DNA from: Lampris incognitus
Lineage: Eukaryota > Chordata > Actinopteri > Lampriformes > Lampridae
DNA length: 64,000 nt
Direction of reading: 5' to 3'
Assembly: GCF_029633865.1 (NCBI RefSeq)
Contig: NC_079216.1
Coordinates: forward strand, 16,714,505 to 16,778,504
This document shows, one piece after another, positions 1-9,555 of this stretch. How positions within the stretch are numbered: the first letter of the stretch is position 1; each line of letters begins with the position of its first letter. The notes under the pieces are model-generated. The model did no database searches and was not told the origin of the DNA. It worked only from the letters and a program-made list of their open reading frames with translations. Both the position numbers and the translations under genes were made by a program.

Positions 1-129
1 CACACATTACTATTCAATATTGTGAAACTCTATGAAATGACTTTTTAATACTATTTATATGATCTTAACCTCTCTTAAATGAATTTATTTTCCCAATAAT
101 ATGACATTATTTATTCTCTGCATTTTCAA

Positions 130-2165
130 AGCCTGATATATTTAACCAGGGCTACATCTGTTACTCCCCCCCAGCTCTCTGACCACTATTTCATGTCCTC
201 CTCTCTCCCTCTCTTCACCCCCCTCAGCCCCTTCCCCTACCCACATGGTTTCCACCCGTAGATACCTCCGCTCTCTCTCCGCCACTGATCTTTTCTCACC
301 ACCCGGTTAGTGCTGTTTGCACTATCCCACCCTCTGCATCCTCCCTCACCTCTCCATGTCCCACCCTATCCCACCTCGCTCCCCTCTCCCCCGACGAGGT
401 TCTAAACCTCATCACATCCAGTCCCCCCACCACATGCTCCCTTGACCTGGTCCCCTCCCCTCTTCTTTAGCCTATAGCACCTGAACTCCTTCTCTATCTA
501 ACCCACCTCATCAACACCTCCCTCCAGGCAGGATGCTTTCCATCTGCCTTCAAGACTGCTAGAGTCACCCCCCCTTCTCAAGAAACCATCACTTACCCCC
601 TCTGACGTCAAAAACTACAGACCGGTTTCCCTTCTACCCTTTCTATCCAAAACTTCCGAACGTGCAGTCTTTAACCAACTTTTTTTGTACCTCCACCAGA
701 ACAACATCCTGGACCCCAATCAGTCTGGGTTCAGGGTGGGTCACTCGACAGAGACGGCCCTCCCTGCAGTGACAAAATCGCTGCACTCTGCGAGAGCAAA
801 CTCTCTCTCCTCTGTCCTGATATTCCTGGACCTGTCAGCTACGTTCGACACAGTGAACCACCAGATCCTCTTCTCTACCCTCGAGGGGCTGGGTGTCACA
901 GACTCTGCACTCTCAATGTGTGCAACCTACCGGACAGGTCGCTCCTACCAGGTGACATGGAGGGGATCTGTGTTGGGGCCTCGCAGACTGACTACAGGCA
1001 TTCCACAGGGTTCGGTTTTGGATCCTCTCCTTTTCTCCCTGTACATGACATCCCTGGGTTCTGTTATTCGCTCACATGACTTCTCTTACCATTGTTATGC
1101 CGATGACACCCAGCTGATCTTGTCCTTCCCTCACTCTGACACACAAGTAGAGACACGCATTGCTGCGTGCTTGGGCATCTCAGAGTGCACGGCGACACAC
1201 CACCTGAAGCTCAATCTGGACGAGACAAAGCTTATGTTCCTCCCGGGGATAGGCTGCCCGCACCGAGACCTGGCCATCACCATTGACAACACCATGGTGA
1301 CGCCAACTCGGACTATGAGGAATCTGGGTGTTATCCTGGATGGCCAAATGTCGTTTGCTGAAAACGTTGCATCGGTTGCTCGCTCCTGCAGATTTCTCCT
1401 CTATAACAACAGGAGGATTCGCCCATTCCTCACCGACGAGATGGCACAGGTGCTCATCCAGGCTCTGGTCATCTCCCGGCTGGACTACGGCAACTCCCTC
1501 CTTGCTGGCACCCCGGCGTCGGCCATCAGACCTCTGGAGCTTGTTCAGAAAGTTGCAGCTCGTCTGGTGTTCAACCGCCCTAAGTTCTCCCACACAACTC
1601 CCCTTCTCATGTCCCTACGCTAGCTCCCAGTAGCTGCTCGCATCCAGTTTAAGACTCTGGTGCTAGACTACAGGGCAGTGAAAGGTACAGCTCCTTCCTA
1701 TCTCCAGGCCATGGTCAAGCCCTACACCCTCGCCCGACCACTTCGCTCTGCTACCTCAGGACGCCTGGTTGCCCCGTCGCTCAGAGGCCCTTGCTGCCGA
1801 TCGACCCGGTCATGGCTCTTTTCTGTACTGGCCCCACAGTGGTGGAATGAACTCCCCACTGATGTTAGGACAGCGGAGTCGCTGCCCACCTTTCGGCGCA
1901 GGTTGAAAACTAACCTCTTTAAGAACTACTACCCTGTTACTTGTTCTTAGCACTTATTGTATTCACTCATTAAAACAAAAACAAAAAAATCTCTTTCTTG
2001 CACTTTTACTTTAGCACTGGTTTTGCTCTTAGATGCTCGTTTAGATGCACTTATGACCTCTGATGACTAGTAGTTCTCCTGATTTCCTGCGTTAAATGCA
2101 CTTATTGTAAGTCGCTTTGGATAAAACCGTCGGCTAAATGACTGTAATGTAATGTAGTGTAATAA
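130..2165 (+). mobile_element. L2/CR1-type LINE, 5'-truncated copy
   Basis: The copy runs from a C-rich, poorly coding 5' part through an ORF2 remnant to a 3' tail that includes TAAGTCGCTTTGGATAAAA and ends in short TAATGTA-type repeats. The same tail recurs at 12382-12445 behind a second copy, which fixes the 3' boundary near 2165. Nothing host-like is seen. Decay is moderate: the coding frame is broken upstream of 685 and again at 1621. Confidence 0.85.
470..1950 (+). pseudogene. Reverse transcriptase (ORF2) of the L2-type LINE, inactivated
   Basis: This is the reverse transcriptase half of a non-LTR retrotransposon ORF2, which would copy its own RNA at a nicked target. An out-of-frame upstream part (470-680) still spells the fingers region with a KNYRPVSLLPFLSK block. 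The main frame, 685-1623, carries QSGFRVGHSTETAL, the first catalytic Asp block FLDLSATFDTVNH, the GIPQGSVLDPLLF block and the catalytic CYADDTQL box near 1096-1107. At 1621 a TAG replaces the Trp codon of the conserved LHWLPV motif. The frame then continues 1624-1950 through the C-terminal WWNELP block and RRLKTNLFKNYY. The catalytic Asp pair is retained, but the stop and the broken 5' end make it non-functional. The second copy at 9556 still has the TGG at this position, so the stop is private to this copy. Confidence 0.87.
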
Positions 2166-3257
2166 TTCGCTGGCCACTCTTTCTCAGACTTTGAAAGAAA
2201 CTTGGGACCCTCAAGCCAACTGTGGTTCTTTAGAAAGTCAGGCACCTTCATGTCTCTGGATGCAGCGTCTGCTAGATTGTCTTTGGAGTCAACATGCCTC
2301 AATTGAGAAAGGCTTGACTATTCCTTGTGCCACTGTGGGTTATTCACAAACTTCCTCCTCAATCCAAGTATACTTTGCTTAGCCACTGCAAAGTTGTTTG
2401 GTAGGAAGACATTGGGTTTCTTAAGGGGCAACTTCAGGCAGTACCTCTTTTCCTGTAGTGTTGCAGAGGAGTCCATGATTTCCATAAATCTAAAGTCTTC
2501 TCTAGACACCTCTTTGTCCTCTGAGGTCTTTTCATTTAAGTCGTGGTTATACGGATTTTTCAGTATGACCTTCAAGTTAGATACAGAAATTCTATTCACC
2601 ACAACAGAAAGAAGCTCCATGTCAAGATTGCTGCCATTGACCCATCCCAACTGTTCTTATAGCATATGGGCCATCTCCACAGCTGTTGACAATTTCCCAA
2701 GGTTCCAATATCTTGGGAGTATTGGTTCCTATCAACATGTCAACATTACCCTTTATGCTGGGGATATGAACCTTTGACAAATAAAGCCACCTTTTCAAGT
2801 CTGCAGCAATAGCAATGTTTTATGCAATGACTGGCATTTGCTTGTGTGAGGACCTCTGGGAGAGGATAAAAGTTATTTCCATCAAGACCAGACACCTCCA
2901 CCCCATATAAGGAATATGCTGGAACAACCTTTTCCTGTCCCATAGTTTTCAAGAGAAAATTAGTTCTTTTCCTGTAATGTTCAACTTGTGCATGAGATCC
3001 TCTGAACAGAACGTAGCTGTACTACCAGGATCCAAAAATGCATAGGTCTGTATGACCTCAATTCCCTTAGTGAACTTGACCTGCACTGGAACAATGGAAA
3101 GAATACAATCATCCTTTCTGGCCCCTGTACGCCCACATGTCTGAGGGAGAGTTGATGGTTTAGCTCCTGGTGGCTCATTTATTTGCTTGGACTCCACATT
3201 TTCCTTCTTGATATGAAGCACAGTGGGATGCTGTTGATCACAAACCTCACAGATCAA
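2102..3257 (-). pseudogene. BEL/Pao zinc knuckle, aspartic protease and pol remnant
   Basis: The 3257-2949 frame starts with a Cys-rich knuckle fragment (ICEVCDQQHPTVLH) and contains the protease active-site block AFLDPGSTATFCSEDL, in which the Asp-Pro-Gly-Ser form is typical of BEL/Pao proteases. Frames 2952-2746 and 2650-2318 hold the linker before RT, with the motif RYCLKLPLKKPNVFLPNN and a C-terminal LRRKF. Frame 2302-2102 holds VDSKDNLADAASR and WLEGPKFL, which belong after RT and before integrase. About 1 kb of RT coding sequence is therefore missing between 2318 and 2302. An aspartic protease of another LTR class is unlikely given this linker. Confidence 0.75.
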
Positions 3258-3270
3258 GCACTTATTAGAG

Positions 3271-5282
3271 TCATGGCTTATGTGTCCAATACCTAAGCAT
3301 CCGAAACAAATCCCTTTCTCCTTTAGAAGGCGAATCTTGTCTCTGTGCTTTTTTACCTTTAAATTGTTGGCATTTCTCTAAATGGTGAGAATGTGAATAG
3401 CTCTGTTTCTTTGTGCTATTTGACATAGTTCTATCCTCAGCAGAATCCACTGGTGTTACTGTAGCAGCAAACCTACTTCCTTTCACTCTGTTCTTTGACT
3501 GTAGCTTAAACTTGTTGGGAGGTTTTAAGACAACTGTCATTTGAGATACATCCTCAATATTTCCAACATTCGGGTTGGAAAGGATTCTCACATGCTTCTC
3601 AAGAAATATAACGACGTCAATGAAATGAGCCCTGTTGTTGGAGGCTTCCATAATGTCATGAGCTTCAGCCCTCCATCGTTCCCTGAGTTTGAATGGCAAT
3701 TTAAAAATGACCATATCCAACTCCTGCACGTAATGAAGCTCTTCCATTGCATTACAACATCCACGCAAGAATAAAGCATAGGCTTGTAGGGCTTTGGCAT
3801 CCTCACACTTTATTGTTGGCCAAGCTAAAGCCTTTTCTATGTATGCAGTAGCAATCTTGTACTCGTTTCCAAAATGTTCTTGCAGAAGACCCTTCGCCAC
3901 AATGTAGTCATGTTCAGGAGCCATGCACTGGCAGCTAAGAACCAATTCCTTTGGCTGTCCTCTGGTGAACGGTCCGAAGTAGTACAAGCAGTCAGCTCCA
4001 CTAGCGTTGTCCTCCACTCCTTGTTCAAATGCTTTAATGAAAGCTTTATATTGAAACAGATCTCCTTCAAATATAGGAATGTCATGTGTTGGCAGAGACA
4101 GTAAGCGCGCTGGTGAAAAAGGGCAGCTGTTATCTCATTTCGCTTGTACATGATAATGACAACATCTCCAGATGGAATTTGATAATTTTGTTGATGATTT
4201 ATGTTGCCTATTACTTTGATTTGCCCAAGCAGTTGTTGCAAAACTTGTGATGTTTCCCCAATGGTGTTGATCATGTGTATCAACCTCTCGCTTTGATGCA
4301 CTTGAAACCTGCCTTTCAGTTTGCTTTGGTTTGATGTCCATTGCTGTCAGTTTGTTCTGTGGCAATGACCACTCCCTTTGCTGTGGTTTCCATGCTGCAG
4401 GCTCATATTCCTTTGCCATAGGGTCAAGAGTGTTGAATGGTGCCAGTCCCCTCTTTTCCTTTTCAAAATAAGAGTTCAGGCCGTTTGTCGCTGCATGAGA
4501 GGAACATTGTCCATCTGAAGCCCACAAAACTGCCAACTTAGCAGTAGATGCAGCCATCTCAGTTTCCAAATCGAGCTGTTCTTTCCTCCTCCTTATCTGT
4601 TGTTCCTGTTCCTCCAACACATGCCGTTTCTTTAAAGCTGCCACACGAGCAACAAGTGCACCTCTTTCTGCCGCTGCTTTAATTTGTGCAGAAGAAGTGG
4701 TACTTGACTTATTACTGGTGTCACTTTTGTTTGAATGTTTAACCATATTGGAAACACTGTCATTGGGATTAATATCATCATAATTACCACCATCGATATT
4801 AAAATCACCAGTACCTTCATTTTCAGACACATGCTATTCAATGCTTAACACCAACTCTTGTGTATTGGCAATACATTTATCATTGAACATAATTTTTGCC
4901 TTAAACCATGTTTCATGTCTTTCTTTTTCCTCATGTGGCAATAAACCCATTATGGAATCATGCATACACCTTATTTCATCACACAATTCAATGTAACCAT
5001 CAAAGAGCATTTTGTATCTATGGATTTTTACCATTTTGCGTTAAACCTTGTATCATTTTTTCTTAAATTGCTAGCCTTATTTAGCTTAGCTTTTCTACCA
5101 CTTTGCCATCTGTCCAACCTATCAGACAGTGCTTTTGCAGAAAGTTTGACCACCCGCTCGCTCGTTTGTGTTTCACTACAGCTGGCCACACTGTCCTGTT
5201 TGCCAGCAGTAGGCACACTCGCACCTGACCGTATGTCCATGTCCGCAACGGACTCTTCCATATTTAAAAGTCTGACAGCCAA
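3271..5282 (-). pseudogene. BEL/Pao gag polyprotein remnant
   Basis: The capsid-precursor part of the element is split over frames 5282-5028, 5034-4834, 4830-4135, 4301-3837 and 4017-3271. The segment beginning near 4830 has an acidic, Ser/Asn-rich start followed by a Lys/Glu/Arg-rich helix (LEEQEQQIRRRKEQLDLE) of the coiled-coil type seen in BEL gag. The 4017-3271 segment has a Trp/Arg-rich capsid-like helical region followed by a basic, Ser-rich tail leading into the zinc knuckle. At least four frame changes are needed to join these, so no protein can be made. The assignment rests on domain order and on the protease and pol pieces downstream. Confidence 0.7.
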
Positions 5283-5289
5283 CAGACTG

Positions 5290-5464
5290 CAAACAAATCA
5301 ATTGATACGAAGTTTATTGTTCATCCTCTTCAGCAACCAATGCATTGGAATTACGTCCTTATGTGTGCACACAAACTTAGATGGCCATCTTAACGGTGGT
5401 AGCACTACACATACCTCCTTAAGATGAATGCTGCTCCATGACTCAAGTGGCGAGAAGCTCCACA
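5290..5464 (-). repeat. Candidate 5' LTR or leader of the BEL/Pao element
   Basis: On the minus strand this stretch starts with TGTGGAGC exactly where the tandem-repeat arm stops, contains an AATAAA polyadenylation signal (plus-strand TTTATT near 5312) and lies just upstream of the first gag frame. It is short for an LTR, and no partner copy was found at the other end, so the call is tentative. Confidence 0.4.
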
Positions 5465-5875
5465 TCGAGGTAAAGTTGTTTTCATATTGGACATTCAAAA
5501 GACATTCATATTCGGCATTTTGTGCCTTAGTTAGGGACCGAGGTAAAAGTACAATCATAATCAGGAAATGAATCAATAACTTTGCCAATATTTGACATAG
5601 ACACCTCAAAACAATTGCAGATTATTCTAGTAATATATATCCATCTATGACAGCTTTTAGTTTTCATTGATTAGCAATTCTTTAAAATTCAAGCAATCAA
5701 TAAAAAATACATTTAAATGCATTTAGATCAATAACTTTGCCAATATTTGCCATAGACACCTCAAAGCAATTGTAGATTATTCTAGTAATATATATATACC
5801 CATCTATGACAGCTTTTGGTTTTCATTGATTATTATTAACAATTTTTTTAAATTCAAGAAATCAATAAAAAATAC
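5465..5875 (+). repeat. Left inverted arm made of two ~155-bp tandem units
   Basis: The block ATCAATAACTTTGCCAATAT recurs at 5572 and 5727 (period 155), each time followed by the same CACCTCAAA, TTATTCTAGTAATATATA, TCTATGACAGCTTTT and CATTGATTA blocks. The reverse complement of the whole arm, including the outer GAGGTAAAG and GCATTTTGTGCCTTAG segments, is found at 19131-19771. It may be a terminal inverted repeat of the MULE-type element between them. The outer end was cut or moved by the BEL element. Confidence 0.75.
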
Positions 5876-6153
5876 ATGTGGCATAGAAAGATGTGGAGGA
5901 GCAGGATGTGGCAGAGGAGGGTGTGGCCAAGAAGGATGACCATTCTATACTAGATGAGAAAAATACATAAAACAAACAAACAAGACCAGTACCCAAGACA
6001 TTCCACATTCAAATAAAAAGAAAGAAATGGGAAAATATTATGCCACTGCCTGGCACCTACCAGCTCTGAAAACCTTGGACTGACATATTTTATAAGTCAT
6101 TCTGGAAGATTAGTCCTTGCTGCACCCTAATATTCCAATATCAACATGTTACG

Positions 6154-7990
6154 GTGAAGCGGAGCCGAAAGAAGCAGTGTCCCTACCTCACAGTGAAGGT
6201 GGTTTGTTCTTTCAAGTCATGTAAAGCACGCTACATCTTTAACATAAAAAAACACAAAAAAACAGCCAAAAGGTGTGAGATGGTTCAAATAGATGTTGGC
6301 TGTGTAACACATGAGAAAGGGGAAGTAAGGTCACACCTTGCCACCTACCTAAAGAGGGGCAAAATAGCCAAAGCCCTTCACAAAGGTGTCAGCAACACAT
6401 ACTATTCTAAACTTAGTAAGACACCAGTGGATGAGTTGCTGGCAGACAACAAGGCAAGAAACATCTCAAAGAATGTGCTTAAAGTTATCAGCTCGGAAGT
6501 CCATTGTAGCATACATCTACACAATGACATAATTTTGGAATTAGTCCTTGCACAAAGGATCCAACGAGTCAGACAACCACATGTTCTGTCCTGGATACAT
6601 CCAGCACCTTCAGGTAGATCCCTTTGCTGTACATCTCTACACAGGTTGCAGCTTTGGGCTTGCCATCCACCACTTATGGACCAGAAAACCAGTCACCATG
6701 TTCCTAGATGTTACTGGAGGGATAGTCAGCAAAATACCCAACCAAGACAAAAGGGTATTTTATTACTGCCTTACCCTGCCTGGAGAAGGAAGAGACAGGC
6801 CCCCTCTGCCCATGACAGAAATGATCACCAATGATCATGCGATCCCAAACCTTTCATTTTGGTTGATGCAGACCATCATGAAAATATCTAAATTGACAGT
6901 CAGAAGGGTCCACCAGGTAGAAGTCGACTACAGTTGGGCCTTAATTCAAAGTGCCCTTCTGGCCTTTAATACGGAAAACATTGTCTACATCGAGAAGGCA
7001 CACCTCATGATCCATGGCAGACTCACCAGGAGGAAAATGAGGAAGCGTACCGTTCTCCACCTCTGCTCTGCCCACGTGGTAAAGGCTGCGTCTGAGGCTT
7101 TCAGCCGGAAGACCACAGACACGGCGCTGAGTGAGTTTGCCACTTACTGCTTTGCACAGCTGTTGAACAGCACAAACCTGTTGGCTGCTTTGACAGTCGT
7201 TCACCACATCTCTGTGGTGTTTATGGCAAAAGACTCCTCAGAGGTGGTGAAAAAGAGTGTCAGTGTCCTACAAGGGCTCATAGCCAAAACGGGCATACTG
7301 CATGTCGACTCTGGCGCTACCGCCAAGCCTCTTCTCGAACGGACTGATCCTCCTGCAGATACCATCTTTGCAATGTCACCTTTCACATTGGAGTTCCAGG
7401 GAGTGTTTGAGACTGCTTGTGGTGAAATCCAGATGGAGAGTAACCAACAAGCATGTCCAAACCAGTACCACTGTCCTGAGCTTTTAGATGTGCTCTTCAA
7501 GGACTACCTGGGAATCTTCTCACTGTGGAGTGGTATTCTCCTGGGTGACCTTTGCCGTTATGCTTTGGAGGGAGGACAGGAAGACACAAAGGAGAAGACA
7601 ACTAGGCAAACTAACACCGATGTGGAGCAGTGGTTCGGCATCCTGAAGAACTCCATTCTGAATATAGAAAAAGCTCTTCGCCCTGCAGCCTTTATCAATG
7701 GGCAGTATGCCTCCCTACAAGGACGGTATAGGGAGCACATCATCAATAATGGAATGCCTATGGAATTGCTTGAGAGGCCAATTCGGTTAACAAGGCATGT
7801 TAACGAGTGCACCATCTACAACTCCAAGGAACAGTGGGCCAAAAGATCAGAGACCACCAACAAAACAAAAAAAATCTAAGTATTTTGACCCCCTCCGAAA
7901 TGCCATCACTAAAGCGTCCAAAAACAGGGAAGAAAACCGGGATGACTGTGACCAAGAACTGCTCCACAAGCACCTTGAATGCTCCTGTGA
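6154..7990 (+). pseudogene. Mutator-like (MULE) DDE transposase with N-terminal zinc module
   Basis: This would be the DNA-cutting and strand-joining enzyme of the transposon. The first frame (6154-~6560) holds a zinc-binding region of GCM/WRKY/FLYWCH type: CPYLTVKVVCSFKSCKARY followed by THEKGEVRSH. A one-base shift near 6548 then moves to the frame ending at 7879. This carries the first catalytic Asp in MFLDVTGGIVSKIP, the second acidic block QVEVDYSWALIQSALLAF, the Cys/His pair of MULE enzymes in LCSAHVVKA, and the candidate third acidic residue in TDVEQWFGILKNSIL. A second one-base shift in an A-run near 7865-7875 leads into SKYFDPLRNAITK and ends at a splice donor after CSCEG. Assignment to MULE rather than hAT or KDZ rests on the D, CxxH and E spacing and on the N-terminal zinc module, and has not been tested by search. 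Confidence 0.7.
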
Positions 7991-8007
7991 AGGTATCATT
8001 AACTACT

Positions 8008-8030
8008 ACTACTACTACTACTACTACAGT
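8008..8030 (+). repeat. (TAC)n microsatellite
   Basis: Eight TAC units just inside the first intron of the MULE gene. The run of Tyr in the overlapping open frame is due to this repeat and is not protein. Confidence 0.95.
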
Positions 8031-9555
8031 ACTATTATAATATATATCACACTGAACATAGTCTCTTTTAGTAATACCTTATCCATGATTTCATAACATT
8101 TTGTTCTTTACATGCATTTCAGGTTCCCCAGCAAAGACCTCAAAAGACCAGCAAAACTGATCAAAATCGGACGACATACATGTAAAAGCCTCTAACAAAG
8201 ACCACAAGATGGCGCTAACAGAACACAAACCACGGTACACAAGCCACTATCTGTACTACTTCTACTGTGATTGATAACGCAACATAAAATAATTTGATGA
8301 CAATTACAATTCTCCATTGAGGTTTGAAATCATAATATATACACACAACAAAACACAAACTCATGCTCTACACAAAGCAGGTATGACAAATACGTATATT
8401 TAGTGTTATGTTGTCTATAGGTGCGAAATGGTATGCATCAACTTTAACTCCAACTAATGTGTTTCAGATCAAGTCTCTCTGGGGGAAGAAAGACAGAGGT
8501 GTGGTGGTTGCTGTCATCTGGTCCAAAGAAAACAAAAATGTGTCCTATACCCTTCACCACGAAGGGTTCCTGACACTGAAGCCTCACCACTGGCTGGCAG
8601 GGAAGGTAACCAAGACTAACTTCATTTTAAAATTATGGCCATTCTAGTTTAACATCATACAGGATAGAGTTAAAAGAACAATTGATCATTTGAAATTTCA
8701 AAACAGTTATTGCTAAACATTTTCTTTTTCAGGTAATGGAATCATATCCCCAGGTGCTGCTCAATGGAAGTGGTCATGGCAAAATAATCTTTTAGCTTAA
8801 CCACTGCAGCGGTAGTGTTATCATTCACGGGCCCAGAGATAATATGAGTCATCATAGTCTACGGAAGGTATTGTATCTGGTCAACAACAAAATTTCTCAT
8901 TTCTCTCATGTGGCAAAGACCCTCATCCACTAATTTATTTTCCCTTCACCTGCTGTGTTCCATCTCTTACTCAAAAGACAGGAAACACATCAGCTCTATC
9001 CCATGTGCATGTATCAACACCCCTCAAAGCCTTTTGCATTCTATCTGAAATAAAAAAGAAAAAGAAAAAACCCACAGACATCCAAACACATATTTTCATA
9101 TATTGGTCTTCCCTGTTCCTTATCTCCCCTCTTACCTATTTAGATTCCTAGCCCTTGTGACTTGCCTTCACCACAACCTTTTCCTACGTATTATTTTGTA
9201 TTGATGGTTTTTGTCTTAGCTTTTAGTTAATGCTGGCCACATTCTTCTGAAAAGCCCTATCTATATGGAATACTAAGTATCTTCCATTTCAGGTTACATT
9301 CAGTGACTACAATGCAGTGATAGGATTCGTTAATATCCAGAACCTGCACTGGATGATACTGCTGAGATCATCTTTCCCAGTCACTTCACCACACACACAC
9401 TTACTCATGTAATTGTGCTTTTGTGTTAAATTAAGTGTGTGGTGAAACAGGGTTATGATTTCTCACAGTACTTTCAAGCTGCATCAGTGAATGTTTTCCT
9501 TGTGGCTCCATCTGGAGGACAGGAGCAGAGGGCATCTGATAATGCTGCCTCAAGA

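Larger units (their letters stand above)
2166..5464 (-). mobile_element. BEL/Pao LTR retrotransposon, internally deleted
   Basis: Read on the minus strand, gag-like, zinc-knuckle, aspartic protease and pol-linker pieces follow in BEL/Pao order, ending in a fragment of the RNase H/connection region at 2302-2102. The reverse transcriptase core is absent: the fragment ending near 2318 is followed at once by one that belongs downstream of RT. The left end abuts the L2-type LINE tail at 2165, so the 3' LTR is missing or was replaced. Many frame changes show an old, inactive copy. Confidence 0.8.

Noticed and set aside
685-1623. 312-residue open frame as a possible host gene
   Set aside because: The RT motifs and the second copy at 9556 show it is LINE ORF2, ended by a stop in a conserved Trp codon.
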